In this document: positions 8,834 through 20,200 of the stretch, in pieces | Layout: every line of letters starts with the position of its first letter | Numbering within the stretch: the first letter of the stretch is position 1 | NCBI GenBank assembly: GCA_016342745.1 | Contig: JAEINT010000002.1 | Location: 423,315-487,314, forward strand | Direction of reading: 5' to 3' | Source of the DNA: Labilibaculum sp. | GTDB lineage: Bacteria; Bacteroidota; Bacteroidia; Bacteroidales; Marinifilaceae | Length of the DNA stretch: 64,000 nucleotides | Position numbers and translations under genes: made by a program | The notes under the pieces: model-generated | Database searches by the model: none | Told to the model about the DNA's origin: nothing | The model's input: only the letters and a program-made list of their open reading frames with translations

Positions 8834-9980
8834 AGTTGATATTAGTCCTGAGATTAGGTTTTATGAATTTAATGAGAACTTAGAGGTTAAAAAACTATGT
8901 GAGGTTTCTACTTATTCAAATGGTGGTAGTTATGAAAATGATGTTCAGAATAAAGGAAAATATGAGCTTATTACTCTAAAGTCCATAAATATGAGTGGGA
9001 ATTTAGTTTGTTCTGGTAAATATATTAATATTAAAGCCCCAACACTTTCAAAAGATACACTTGTAATGATTTTAAGTGAACAATCACCGGGCTTACTTGG
9101 AATGACAGCACTAATCCCTAGTGCAAAAAAATATGTTCTAAACCAACGTGTTGCTGAAATAAAGCCGTTTCAAAATGTTGATAGCTATTTTTTATCAATG
9201 GCAATTAATAAGAATCAAGTATATTTTAGTAAACGTGGTGCTGGTACGAAAGTGCAGAATATTTCAAAAGGAAATGTTGAGAACTATGAGTTTTATTCAC
9301 CCTCCCTTCCTGAACAACAAAAAATAGGAACATACTTCAAGCAAATAGACCAACTCATCACCCTAAAGCAAAAGAAACACACCAAGCTACTCAACCTTAA
9401 AAAAGCAATGCTAAACAAGATGTTCCCACAAAACGGAGCAACCACCCCAGAAATCCGCTTTAAAGGTTTTGAGGGTGAGTGGGAAGAGAAGAGTTTGGGA
9501 GAAATCGCAAAAATAACCACAGGTAGTTCTAATAGAGAAGATTCTGGTCTAACAGGCAAATACACTTTTTTTGATAGGTCTGATGACATTAGAACAAGTG
9601 ATATTTACTTATTTGATTGTGAAGCTGTAATTGTAGCAGGTGAAGGGTCAGACTTCATCCCTAAGTACTTTATAGGTAAATTTGACTTACATCAGAGAAC
9701 CTATGCTATAATAAACAAGCCCCATTATGATGGTAGATTTTTATTCTATTTTATACACTTGTTTAGAGCTTGGTTTTTTAATCAAGCAGTTGGTTCAACA
9801 GTTAAATCGTTACGTTTACCTATGTTTCAAGAGATGCCAATAACTCTTCCTGCTATTATTGAACAACAAAAAATAGGCAACTACTTCAAAAAACTAGACC
9901 AACTTATCAGCTTACAAGAAAAAGAAATCACTAAGCTGCAGCATATCAAAAAGGCATTGTTAGAAAAGATGTTTGTATAA
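8826..9980 (+). CDS. hsdS: type I restriction-modification specificity subunit
   Basis: The DNA-recognition subunit, with the usual layout: target recognition domain 1 (about 1-155), a conserved helical repeat starting PEQQKIGTYFKQIDQLI, target recognition domain 2 (about 205-345), and a second repeat starting EQQKIGNYFKKLDQLI. The two repeats are also alike as DNA (GAACAACAAAAAATAGG at about 9313 and 9861), a substrate for domain exchange. Base composition of the recognition domains is more AT-rich than that of the conserved parts, as expected after domain swapping. The start overlaps the hsdM stop. Confidence 0.92.
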   Translation: MSKVDISPEIRFYEFNENLEVKKLCEVSTYSNGGSYENDVQNKGKYELITLKSINMSGNLVCSGKYINIKAPTLSKDTLVMILSEQSPGLLGMTALIPSAKKYVLNQRVAEIKPFQNVDSYFLSMAINKNQVYFSKRGAGTKVQNISKGNVENYEFYSPSLPEQQKIGTYFKQIDQLITLKQKKHTKLLNLKKAMLNKMFPQNGATTPEIRFKGFEGEWEEKSLGEIAKITTGSSNREDSGLTGKYTFFDRSDDIRTSDIYLFDCEAVIVAGEGSDFIPKYFIGKFDLHQRTYAIINKPHYDGRFLFYFIHLFRAWFFNQAVGSTVKSLRLPMFQEMPITLPAIIEQQKIGNYFKKLDQLISLQEKEITKLQHIKKALLEKMFV

Positions 9981-10001
9981 AAGCATAAACACATTACGAA
10001 G

Positions 10002-13000
10002 ATGACATTTAAAAAAGAAGCCCAATTCGAAGAAGTATTAATCAAAGTCCTATCACAAAAAGGTTGGGAGAATACGGTTATTAAGAATCCAAGCGAAAAA
10101 GATTTACTTAATAATTGGGCAAATATTCTTTTTGAAAACAACCGTGGTCTTGATTGCTTGAATGAACAACCACTTACTGAGGGTGAGATGCAACAGATAA
10201 TGGAGCAAATCAATACCTTAAAATCACCCCTCAAACTCAATGCTTTTATTAATGGTAAAACAGTCTTAATAAAAAGAGATAATCCAGAAGATCCCCTACA
10301 CTATGGCAAAGATGTCAGCCTAAAAATATACGACCGTAGAGAAATAGCAGCAGGGCAAAGCCGTTATCAAATAGTACAACAACCACACTTCAAGAGTAGA
10401 TCAAAAATATTAAATGACCGCCGTGGCGACCTTATGCTACTCATCAATGGAATGCCATTGATTCATATCGAACTCAAACGTAGTGGTGTAGCAGTGAGTC
10501 AAGCCTACAATCAAATAGAGAAATACGCCCACGAAGGTATCTTTACAGGCTTATTCTCTTTAGTGCAAATCTTTGTGGCTATGGAGCCAGAGGAATCAGT
10601 TTATTTTGCTAATCCAGGCACTGAGGGTAAATTTAATAAAGACTTTTACTTTCATTGGGCAGATGTCAATAACGAACCTATTAATGATTGGAAAGAGATA
10701 GCAGCTTCGCTACTATCCATTCCTATGGCACATCAGTTAATAGGTTTCTATACCGTAGCCGATGATTCTGATGGTGTACTCAAAGTAATGCGCAGTTATC
10801 AATATTATGCTGCCAATGCTATATCTGATAAGGTGTCAAAAACCGATTGGAAAAATCAAAATGCAAGAGGGGGCTATATATGGCATACAACAGGCTCAGG
10901 CAAAACAATGACGAGTTTCAAATCAGCACAGCTGATTGCCAACTCTAAAGATGCCGACAAAGTCGTCTTCTTAATGGATAGAATAGAGCTAGGCACTCAA
11001 TCACTTCGTGAATATCGTGGCTTCGCTGATGATGGGGAAGACATACAGGCAACCGAAAACACCAATACATTAATCACTAAACTCAAAAGCTCAGACCCTG
11101 CCAACACACTTATTGTAACCTCTATTCAGAAAATGAGTAATATCAATAGTGAAGAAGAAGGCTTAAAAGAACACGACCTGAAATTAATGAATGCCAAGCG
11201 CATAGTATTTGTTGTAGATGAAGCACACCGTTCTACGTTTGGCGATATGTTATTGGCTGTTAAAAACACCTTTACTTCAGCTATATTCTTTGGCTTTACT
11301 GGCACACCTATACACGAAGAAAACCAAATACATATGAGTACTACCGCTACTGTTTTTGGTGATGAATTGCACCGCTATAGTATTGCTGATGGTATTCGTG
11401 ATAAAAACGTTTTAGGTTTCGATCCTTACAAAGTGCTCACATATAAAGACAAAGACCTACGCAGAGAAATAGCACTCAGTAAAGCAAAAGCACAGACAGA
11501 AACAGAAGCCTACAACAACCCTACTAAAAAGGAAATCTTCAATCGTTTTATGAAAGAAGTCAATATGGCGGGTAAAATGGGCGATGATGGCAATTATGTC
11601 AAAGGCATAGAAGATTATATCCCACGTTCACAATACGAGCGCATCGAGCACCGACAAATGGTGATAGATGATATTGTAGAGAATTGGATTACATTAAGCC
11701 AAGCGAATAAATTCCACGCCATTTTTGCAACAAGTAGCATCTCCGAAGCCATTGAATATTACCGCTTACTAAAAGCACAACGACCAGACTTAAAAACAAC
11801 AGCACTATTCGATCCTAACATTGATAATAATGGTGATATAAGTACAAAAGAGGATGGTTTAGTAGAAATAATAGAAGATTATAATGAAAGATACGGTCAA
11901 GATTTTACGCTTGCTACGCACGCTAAATTCAAAAAAGATATATCATACCGCTTAGCTCATAAACTTCAATACATACGCATTGCCAATACACCAGACCAAC
12001 AACTTGATATATTAATAGTCGTAGACCAAATGCTAACAGGTTTCGATTCTAAGTGGGTAAATACGCTGTATATGGATAAGGTGATGAAATTCCAAAACAT
12101 CATCCAAGCATTCTCACGTACTAATCGTTTATTTGGTCCCGACAAACCATTTGGGACAATACGATACTACCGTTTACCGCATACAATGGAGCGTAATATT
12201 AATAATGCAATTAAACTCTATTCTGGTGATAAACCAATTGGACTTTTTGCTGAGAGATTAGACTTTAATCTAAATAAGTTGAATGAAATATTTAATGAAA
12301 TAGATGATTTGTTTATAAATGCAGGTGTAGAAAACTTTGAACAATTACCAGATGATAACACCGAACGAGGTCGCTTCGCTAAACTCTTTAAACAATTAAA
12401 CAATTATTTAGAAGCTGCTAAAATACAAGGCTTTCATTGGGAAGTGTTACAGTATAAGTTTAGTAAAGGTAGAGGCAAAGCAAAGACTATTATTGATTTA
12501 AAGTTTGATGAAAGTATTTACCTTATTTTAGCATTAAGATACAAAGAACTCTTTAGTGGAGGTGGTGAAGGTGGCACACAAGATGTGCCTTTCGAAATAG
12601 ATGGTTACCTAACAGAAATTGATACGGATAAAATTGATGCTGAATATATGAATACTCGCTTTGAGAAATATCTCAAAGCATTGTCTCAAGATGGTATTGA
12701 TAAAGAACAGCTAGAGCAAACCAAAAACGAACTACACAAATCATTCGCTTCGCTCACACAAGAAGAACAGAAATACGCTGCGCTCTTTCTTCACGACATA
12801 GAACGAGGAGAAGCAAAAATAGAAAGTGATAAAAGTTTCAGAGATTACATAACAGACTATCAATTCAACGCCAAGAACAAAGAGATACAAAGCATCACAG
12901 CCCTATTGGGCTTAGATGCAACGATGCTTAAAGAAATGATGAACAAAGGCATTACAGAAGCTAATATCAACGAATACGGACACTTTGACGAACTAAAAGC

Positions 13001-13160
13001 TACCGTTAATTACAAACTAGCAAAAATCTACTTCGAAAAGGTCGAGGGCAGCAAGCTACCTCCTCCAAAAGTAAAAATCAAAACCCACAACCTCCTCAAA
13101 AAGTTTATCATTAGGGGTGGCTTCGAAATTTCTATTTTTCCTGAGGAGTCAAATAGATAA
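10002..13160 (+). CDS. hsdR: type I restriction endonuclease motor subunit
   Basis: The translocation and cleavage subunit, 1052 residues. The N-terminal PD-(D/E)xK nuclease shows D143 and E157-x-K159 (IHIELKR). The SF2 motor shows Walker A TTGSGKT (296-302) and DEAH (406-409), then FTGTP and an FSRTNR motif VI. The C-terminal helical part would bind the methyltransferase core. It lies 21 bp after hsdS in the same operon. All catalytic motifs are intact, so the system looks active. Confidence 0.93.
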   Translation: MTFKKEAQFEEVLIKVLSQKGWENTVIKNPSEKDLLNNWANILFENNRGLDCLNEQPLTEGEMQQIMEQINTLKSPLKLNAFINGKTVLIKRDNPEDPLHYGKDVSLKIYDRREIAAGQSRYQIVQQPHFKSRSKILNDRRGDLMLLINGMPLIHIELKRSGVAVSQAYNQIEKYAHEGIFTGLFSLVQIFVAMEPEESVYFANPGTEGKFNKDFYFHWADVNNEPINDWKEIAASLLSIPMAHQLIGFYTVADDSDGVLKVMRSYQYYAANAISDKVSKTDWKNQNARGGYIWHTTGSGKTMTSFKSAQLIANSKDADKVVFLMDRIELGTQSLREYRGFADDGEDIQATENTNTLITKLKSSDPANTLIVTSIQKMSNINSEEEGLKEHDLKLMNAKRIVFVVDEAHRSTFGDMLLAVKNTFTSAIFFGFTGTPIHEENQIHMSTTATVFGDELHRYSIADGIRDKNVLGFDPYKVLTYKDKDLRREIALSKAKAQTETEAYNNPTKKEIFNRFMKEVNMAGKMGDDGNYVKGIEDYIPRSQYERIEHRQMVIDDIVENWITLSQANKFHAIFATSSISEAIEYYRLLKAQRPDLKTTALFDPNIDNNGDISTKEDGLVEIIEDYNERYGQDFTLATHAKFKKDISYRLAHKLQYIRIANTPDQQLDILIVVDQMLTGFDSKWVNTLYMDKVMKFQNIIQAFSRTNRLFGPDKPFGTIRYYRLPHTMERNINNAIKLYSGDKPIGLFAERLDFNLNKLNEIFNEIDDLFINAGVENFEQLPDDNTERGRFAKLFKQLNNYLEAAKIQGFHWEVLQYKFSKGRGKAKTIIDLKFDESIYLILALRYKELFSGGGEGGTQDVPFEIDGYLTEIDTDKIDAEYMNTRFEKYLKALSQDGIDKEQLEQTKNELHKSFASLTQEEQKYAALFLHDIERGEAKIESDKSFRDYITDYQFNAKNKEIQSITALLGLDATMLKEMMNKGITEANINEYGHFDELKATVNYKLAKIYFEKVEGSKLPPPKVKIKTHNLLKKFIIRGGFEISIFPEESNR

Positions 13161-13291
13161 ATTTATCCTTTTAATGATAAAATTGAAATGGCTTCAGATG
13201 TGGGAGTGTAGTTTTCTCTCTAGGGAGGATGTTAAATAAAAGAAACTGGTTAGTGTCTTTTGGGGCCTGACAATGTTTAAACACAGAATAA

Positions 13292-13552
13292 ATGAACCGA
13301 AAGAATCTTTTGTCACTTCATGAAGCTATGGTGATTGCGTTAATTAGCCTCCCTAGTCGACAAGCTTCTTTCGAACAAATCGAAGAATTTATAGAGAAGC
13401 GTAACTTGTTTCCAATACGTAAGGGAAACATACCGCTTTCAAAACAAATAGAATTAAGAGCAATCCAAAGCAAGGGGAGATATCATCATTTGTTTGAAGA
13501 TTTAGGAGATGGAAGGATTTGCTTAAAAAATAGCGAGAACCTTAATGAATAA
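13292..13552 (+). CDS. small winged-helix (HARE-HTH-like) protein
   Basis: An 86-residue protein whose pattern (LSLHEAMVIALISLP, ASFEQIEEFIEKRNLFP, LSKQIELRAIQSKGRYHHLFEDLGDGRICL) fits a single winged helix-turn-helix, most like the HARE-HTH domains found with restriction and modification genes. It overlaps the following TIR-like gene by 8 bp, so the two are probably made together as a pair. A DNA-binding, sensing or adaptor role is inferred. It lies 130 bp after hsdR and could also belong to that operon. Confidence 0.55.
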   Translation: MNRKNLLSLHEAMVIALISLPSRQASFEQIEEFIEKRNLFPIRKGNIPLSKQIELRAIQSKGRYHHLFEDLGDGRICLKNSENLNE

Positions 13553-14123
13553 AAAGAATAAACCAAAAGCTTTTATTAGCTGTAGTGTAAGAGAAGAAGA
13601 TTTAGAGTTTAATGCAGCAATTGAAAAAATAGTAAAGAAATATGGTTTTGAACCTTGCGGAACAGTTGGTCGTCATGTAAACTACGCAGAGCCAATTTCA
13701 GATTCAATGAAAAAAGAAATAGAGCAATGTGATATTTTAGTCGCTGCAGCTCCACCCCGTTACCTTCAATCAGAAATATCTAACTTGGAAAAGTTGGTAT
13801 ATGCTGTACCCGAAATGATTCAGGTTGAATCTGCCATGGCATATAGCCATGGGAAACCGATTGTAGCATTTGTTCAAGATGGAGTTAATGTTGGTAGTTT
13901 TATTCCAAATGTAACTCAATACTTTCTAGTTGATCCAGAATCTTTTAAAGTGAATGGTAATAAACAATTGAAGCCCTGCTTTAAAGATCTTCATAAAAGA
14001 GTAGCAGTAAGCATTAAAGAAAGAGAAAAGGAGGCTTTTGGATGGTTGGTCGTATTTAGTTTTGCTGTAGTTGGAGTCTATACTTTTATTAAATGGATAC
14101 GAAGGAGGTTTACTACTAGCTAA
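13545..14123 (+). CDS. TIR-like / nucleotide-hydrolase-fold protein with C-terminal membrane anchor
   Basis: A 192-residue protein. KAFISCSVREED resembles strand A of TIR-like domains, followed by CDILVAAAPPRY and a VESAMAYSHGKPIVAFV segment. Its Glu sits where TIR NADases and nucleoside deoxyribosyltransferases carry the catalytic Glu. A single hydrophobic helix near the C-terminus (WLVVFSFAVVGVYTFI) followed by KWIRRR indicates membrane anchoring with the enzyme domain in the cytosol. It overlaps the winged-helix gene. A defence effector acting on NAD or nucleotides is plausible but unproven. Confidence 0.55.
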   Translation: MNKKNKPKAFISCSVREEDLEFNAAIEKIVKKYGFEPCGTVGRHVNYAEPISDSMKKEIEQCDILVAAAPPRYLQSEISNLEKLVYAVPEMIQVESAMAYSHGKPIVAFVQDGVNVGSFIPNVTQYFLVDPESFKVNGNKQLKPCFKDLHKRVAVSIKEREKEAFGWLVVFSFAVVGVYTFIKWIRRRFTTS

Positions 14124-14264
14124 TAATTGTAAAGGATAAAAACGAAAAGAAGATAAATAAACAAAGTACTTTTTTTACCACCAAAATTTAAAATAGTTGG
14201 CCTTAGCCTTTATATTATTTGGAGGTTTTATATTGGCAGTATTCATTCAATATAGTAATAGATT

Positions 14265-15485
14265 ATGAAGGCAGGTATAGGATGGATAGATTTCTCCCAT
14301 GATGACAGAAATAGAGTGTTCTCAGTTATGGATTTATTGAGAGAGGGTGGTTCGGTTGATGAGCTAGGGATTGGTACAGTAAGAGATTCAATAGCTGATT
14401 GGTTATTTCCTGGTGTATCAACTATCCATACACGACCGAAATACTTTATTATAATAGCACAGATATTATCTTCTTATACTCAGAATCATAAGAACAAGAG
14501 ATTTGCCGATTATTTGAATGATGAAGAGAATAGGGTGATGCATCTTTTGGTCGGGAATCATAAGAAGGAAGAAGGACATGGTGTTATTGGAATTAATGTT
14601 GCTCAACAAGGAAAAGAATTGGCACGTAAACCTTCTTCAATATATTGGAATGGTTTAAAAATACATGGCATAATCAAAACTAGCAGTTCGCTTGGAGAAT
14701 ATTTGCGGATGAATGATTTATCAAGGACTAATGTTGATAATCATGTGGGAGAAGAACTGGATGATGAGGATATGCTTATTGATAATAGTTGTAGGATTCA
14801 ACTTCCAGACTCCTCAATAATAGATGAAAACGTAATAATGGAATTAACTGCTAGAGAGGCGGATTTTCTTTATGATGTTTTTATTAGTACTGAAGGAACA
14901 GTTAAGAATGAGGGAAACTTGTTACGCCAGCTTTTAGTATCAGCTGATCGCCGGAAGATGATCATTGAATCTAATAATTTTGAAGAGATGGCAATAAAGC
15001 TATTGAAAGATGATTCTCTTATGGATGAGAGTAAGAATATTCTTAGAATAGCTCTAAACTTTGATTTCTTGCTTCATGGCGCACACATACGATACAATAT
15101 CAAATTGCCTAGATATTCGGATAATTGTTCTTCAGATTTACATTTAGAGTGGGAAGAATGGTTATATGAGCTACAAGAAAGGTTGGCCGATATATCAATG
15201 ATTGATTTTGATTATATATTTAGTGATTTAGCGAACGGTACAGATGAGAAAACACAATTGTTTTTTCGTGCCTGGCTTAAGGAAGTAACAAGGGGAGATA
15301 TAGATGTAGACTTATTGGATAGATTGGTTTATTGTCAGGAAGTATATAAGAAGAAAAATAAAGCAAAGCTACATGGTTCATCAGGCGAGTATGCTGACTG
15401 GGTCGGCATAAGAGGATTAGAGTATCGTTTTAAGCAAGCTCAATCAATTATTAAAGATATCCAGAATGCTAAATACAAAGGATGA
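14265..15485 (+). CDS. DUF6361-like protein of a helicase/PLD cassette
   Basis: A 406-residue protein. Its start, GIGWIDFSHDDRNRVFSVMDLL, followed by VDELGIGTVRDSIADWLFPGVSTIHTRPKYF, matches what I remember of DUF6361, an uncharacterised family in accessory regions. No catalytic motif or membrane segment is evident. It overlaps the PLD-like gene by 20 bp, and that gene overlaps the helicase by 8 bp, so the three are one translationally coupled unit. The conserved TR...RYF motif is typical of the family. Role in the complex unknown. Confidence 0.65.
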   Translation: MKAGIGWIDFSHDDRNRVFSVMDLLREGGSVDELGIGTVRDSIADWLFPGVSTIHTRPKYFIIIAQILSSYTQNHKNKRFADYLNDEENRVMHLLVGNHKKEEGHGVIGINVAQQGKELARKPSSIYWNGLKIHGIIKTSSSLGEYLRMNDLSRTNVDNHVGEELDDEDMLIDNSCRIQLPDSSIIDENVIMELTAREADFLYDVFISTEGTVKNEGNLLRQLLVSADRRKMIIESNNFEEMAIKLLKDDSLMDESKNILRIALNFDFLLHGAHIRYNIKLPRYSDNCSSDLHLEWEEWLYELQERLADISMIDFDYIFSDLANGTDEKTQLFFRAWLKEVTRGDIDVDLLDRLVYCQEVYKKKNKAKLHGSSGEYADWVGIRGLEYRFKQAQSIIKDIQNAKYKG

Positions 15486-17253
15486 TAGATTAAACTATGG
15501 TGAGTTATTATCTCCACCAGAGGGATACACATTAATAAAAGCTGTAGGAACAAGTTACTCTCTTGATCTATATGCTTTGCTTGCTATACCTGTTTCCATG
15601 TTTTATTCTAAGAATATGGAAGGGGATTTTCAAAAGAATCGTTACGATATATTAGACGCAATACGACAGAGTAAAGATAAAGTAGATTTGTTTTGCCAGA
15701 GAGGAAAGATAAATGTAACTGATAAATACAGTAATTTATTGGCCTTTATGGAATCTTGTGTAGAAGAAATTACTCCTTCAACTCAAAATTCATCTTTTCA
15801 TCCCAAGTTATGGGTTTTGCGGTTTGAAAACGAAGATGAAGTTTTGTATAGAGTTATTGTTCTGAGTAGAAATCTGACTTTTGATCGTTCATGGGATGTG
15901 GCCTGTTTTGTAGAAGGAAAACCAGGTAATAAGAAGAATAGAGAGTCTGAAAAATTATGTGATTATCTAAACTATTTCTATCTGGAAAGTAAAAGAAATA
16001 TAAACAATAGTTTCTTCTCCGATTTAAAGACTATTGATTTTAATATTCCAGAAGGATTTACAGGAGTAGAATTTTATCCTATTTTAGGTTTTGATAATAA
16101 GATAAACACTTTTCCGAATCCATTGGATAATGAAGTATATGATGAGCTTCTTATTGTTTCTCCTTTCGTCGATATAACTACTTTAAAAAAATTGAAGAAT
16201 AGTAATAATAAGATATGTTTATTTTCTCGTAAGGAAGAGTTGGATAAGCTTCCTTCTGAAGCCTTAAGTGAAATTGAGACATATTGTATTAATTCTACTG
16301 TTGTAGATGGAGAGTCGTGTATCGATAGTGAAGAAGGAAATGCTTTAATGCAGAATCTACATGCTAAAATTTTTATAGGGAGAAAACAAAAACATACAGA
16401 TTGGTATATGGGGTCAGCTAATTGTACTGATCCAGCATATGGACGAAACGCAGAGTTCTTAGTGAAGTTTCAATCTTTTCAGGCAAGAACGCAATTATCA
16501 GTTATTAAAAAGCAATTAATTGAAGATAAGTACAGCATTTTTTGCGATTATGAACCTCTTGAAGAGGGTATGGAGGATGCTGAAGCTGTTACTCTTGAGC
16601 AAGCCGTTAGGAAAATTGAATACTTCTTGGTTGAAAGTGATTTTAAGGGTGAGCTTATAAAACGTGAGGAGAATGATTTATATGATCTTATTGTGCATGC
16701 ATCTTTAAAAGAATGGATAGGTGAGGAATATACAATAAATGCAAAATTACTGAATAGAAAGAGTGATTCTAAAGTGGTTCATTTAGGTCAGAAAAATAGA
16801 TTAGAATATCTTAAAATAGGTATATCAGACATATCCTGTTTTCTGGAATTTGAGATTTTTTCAGGAAAAGAGAAAGTGTCTAATATCTTATTGAAGTTAG
16901 ATGTTGAAATTCCCGAAGAAAGAGAAAACGTCATTTTTACAAATTTGATTAATAGTAAGATTAAGTTTTTTAAATATCTACAGTTTATACTTTCTCCTGA
17001 TCAGTATGAAGGTGTGCTTGAGATACAAGAAGAGAGTATTAGTGGTTCTAACGAGCTTTCTGTTCAGAATTTATTTTTTAATGATTCAACACCCATATAT
17101 GAATATTTAATGTTAGCAGCTTCTCGCTCTCCAAAGAAATTACGTGAGATACAAGAGATTGTAGATCGTTTAAAAAAAATTGATACTGACAGTGAAATAA
17201 TGCGTGATTTTGAACCAATATGGAATGTCTTTAAAGAATTTGCACATGCTTGA
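15466..17253 (+). CDS. phospholipase D-like (HKD) protein
   Basis: A 595-residue protein with two HKD-type halves. The first is H112-x-K114 (SSFHPKLW) followed by VIVLSRNLTFD. The second is H299-x-K301 (LHAKIF) followed by G316-S-A-N. Both histidines and lysines are present, so a phosphodiesterase or nuclease of the PLD superfamily is expected, acting on DNA rather than lipid given the partners. The C-terminal 250 residues are unrecognised. PLD-family nucleases linked to SF2 helicases occur in several defence systems such as DISARM, but the full gene set here differs. Confidence 0.75.
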   Translation: MLNTKDDRLNYGELLSPPEGYTLIKAVGTSYSLDLYALLAIPVSMFYSKNMEGDFQKNRYDILDAIRQSKDKVDLFCQRGKINVTDKYSNLLAFMESCVEEITPSTQNSSFHPKLWVLRFENEDEVLYRVIVLSRNLTFDRSWDVACFVEGKPGNKKNRESEKLCDYLNYFYLESKRNINNSFFSDLKTIDFNIPEGFTGVEFYPILGFDNKINTFPNPLDNEVYDELLIVSPFVDITTLKKLKNSNNKICLFSRKEELDKLPSEALSEIETYCINSTVVDGESCIDSEEGNALMQNLHAKIFIGRKQKHTDWYMGSANCTDPAYGRNAEFLVKFQSFQARTQLSVIKKQLIEDKYSIFCDYEPLEEGMEDAEAVTLEQAVRKIEYFLVESDFKGELIKREENDLYDLIVHASLKEWIGEEYTINAKLLNRKSDSKVVHLGQKNRLEYLKIGISDISCFLEFEIFSGKEKVSNILLKLDVEIPEERENVIFTNLINSKIKFFKYLQFILSPDQYEGVLEIQEESISGSNELSVQNLFFNDSTPIYEYLMLAASRSPKKLREIQEIVDRLKKIDTDSEIMRDFEPIWNVFKEFAHA

Positions 17254-20200
17254 TGTTATTGAAGAAACAGTAGAAAAAATAAATAAGCAGCTAAAGGGGT
17301 TTCAGAAAGCTTCGGTTGATTATGTTCTTCGACAATTTAAGGATGAGAATAGAAATAAAGTTCTTATAGCTGATGAGGTTGGTTTAGGGAAAACGATAAT
17401 AGCAAAGGGAGTGATTGCAAAATCAGTAGCTCATAATGGAGACTCTGATAAAGCTTTTCATGTTGTTTATATATGTTCAAATCAAGCATTGGCTCATCAA
17501 AATATTTCCAAGCTAAATCCATTTGGGAAAAGTCCAAATATACTGAATAGACTTTTGTTTTTGGCTAAAGAACCCGAGTTGATTGAAGGGCAATTATTAA
17601 GACTTAGTACATTAACTCCAGACACATCTCTTAAATTAACAAACAGTATAGGTTTACAGGACGAACGTGCTATTTTGTTTAAATTATTACATATTAATGC
17701 TTTTTTTCAATCGAAAGAAGATGTTTTTCAGGAGCTTATGCGGGGTAATCGAATAGGTGAAGATAGCTGGAACAATAAAGTAAATCATTTTCTAGATAAT
17801 GTCTCACTAAGATCTGAATTATACCATTCTTTTACATCTAGATTAAAAGAAATACCTTACTCTGACCAAGGACTAGTAAGAACATATGAATATCTAAAAA
17901 ATAAAGAATATGAATCCTTCTATAATGGATTGAAAGGATTATTGTATAAACTTGATTCCGATCAAGATCAAAGTCCCGGACATTTTTGTTACGAGATAAT
18001 TCGTGTTTTGCGAAGAGAGTTAACATTAATCTGTGTGTCGTATTTAGATGCGGACTTATTTATTCTAGATGAATTCCAGCGATTTAAAACCTTGCTTGAT
18101 GGGGAAGAGTCGGAAGCAGGAGTGATAGCAAAGGCTGTTTTACAGAATGATGATGCGAAGGTGTTATTACTATCTGCGACTCCGTTTAAACCTTTTACAA
18201 CCCAAATAGATCAGATAAATGGAGAAGAACATCATAGCGAATTTAAGAAAGTAGTTAAATATTTGGGCGGGAGTAAAGGTGATAGTCTGTGGGATGGTTT
18301 TCGAAAGAATCAAGAAGAATTCTTTGAGATATTAAGACACCCCAAGGATGCAATAGAATATCCTGAAAAAGCTAAAGAGTTAAAAAATAATTTAGAACAA
18401 TCATTTAAAACATTCTTAAGTAGAAATGAAAGAATGAGTGTAGCCAAGGAATATGATAATATGATCTTGGACAGTGGGAAAAAGATAAATGTAATAAGTG
18501 AAGATGTAATAAATTTTATTGCATTAGATAAGTTGGTTAGAGAGTTGGAGGTATTGACTCCTAACAAGTCTAAACGTTTTGGATCAACTTTAGAGTTTTC
18601 TAAGTCTGCTCCCTATCCATTATCCTATTTGCATGGATATAAGGTGTATAAGCATTTATTAGCTAATAAAAGAGATAATAAGATTAAAGCTCTCTTTAAG
18701 AAGAATGAATCAACATGTTTATCATTTAATGCAATAAATCATTATAAACCTGTTGTATTTAATGAGGGATCACCGTCTCTGCCTAATGGAAAGATAAGAA
18801 TGCTTGCAGAAGAGTGTTTTAAGCACGGTGCGGAATTTTTATTGTGGGTTCCTCCTTCAAAGCCTTTATATAAACCATTTAGTGCATATGAGAAAGGTAA
18901 AGATTTCTCCAAGATATTGGTGTTCTCAGGGTGGGTTATGGCTCCTCGTGCAATCTCTACATTGTTATCTTATGTAGCTGAAAGGCGAACAATAGGATCA
19001 GAAGATATTGGAAAAACAAGAGAAGATAAAGAGAGAACCTATTTTGGAAGAAAACCTAGTTCGATTTTGACTTATTCTAGTACTGAGAAAAAGGAGAGAT
19101 CATCTAATCGTATGTCTAATTTTGTATTGAGCTATCCTTCAATTGAATTCTCAAAGCTTAATGTTTTAAATGATATTTCAGAATTTAATTTGGATTATGC
19201 TGATGTGAAGAAAAAGCAAGAAATAAAGATTAATCAAATATTCAACACATACAATATTGAGTCAAGATATGTCGATAAAAGAAGCCCTGAAGATGTTAAG
19301 TGGTACTGGGTTGCATCTCCATTAATTGATTATATAGTGTCTGAAAATATTGAACATATCGACAATTTAATTGGAGATAGGCAAACGAGTTTATCTAAAC
19401 ATCTAAAAGAATTAAAAAATACAATAAAAGAATTAATTAGCGGAGAATCAAAATTGGGACGCTTCCCAAATGATTTGTTCTCAGTTTTGTCAGAAATGAG
19501 CTTGTCGTCTCCTGCAAATGCGGCTATGTATGCATTAAGTCAAAATTATGATTATAAGTGTGATGAGTTATTTGAAGAGTCCTTTGTGATTGCAGATTCA
19601 TTTTTAAAGATGTTTAATAAACTTGAGTCTGTATCTGCAGTACGAATGGTTTCAGAAGGGAAAGAGTACTGGAAGAAAGTGTTGAATTATTGTGCTTCTG
19701 GTAATATTTGTTCAATGTTAGATGAGTATGTTTATATGCTTATGAATTGTGGTGGAGAGGAAGATATTGAGAAAGTTGTGGGACTTTTGTGTGATGTATT
19801 AACAGTTAACACTAGTAGTATAGATGTTGATTTACATGATGGAAGATCTTCATCTAAAAGTAAGAAGATGAGATGTCATTTTGCAGTGAATTTTGGAGAG
19901 CAGAATATGAGTACTGAAAGTGGTAGTAGTAGATCAATAAATGTACGTACTGTTTTTAATTCCCCATTTCGGCCATTCGTATTGTCATCAACATCAATAG
20001 GTCAGGAAGGATTGGATTTTCACTTCTATTGTCGTAAGATATTTCATTGGAATTTACCTCATAATGCTATTGATTTAGAGCAACGAGAAGGTAGGATAAA
20101 TAGATTTAAAGGTCTAGTAATAAGGAATAAAGTCGCAGAATTAATCCCTGATGTAGATATCGATAGAAATATTAAATCTTCTATATGGGAAAATCTGTTT

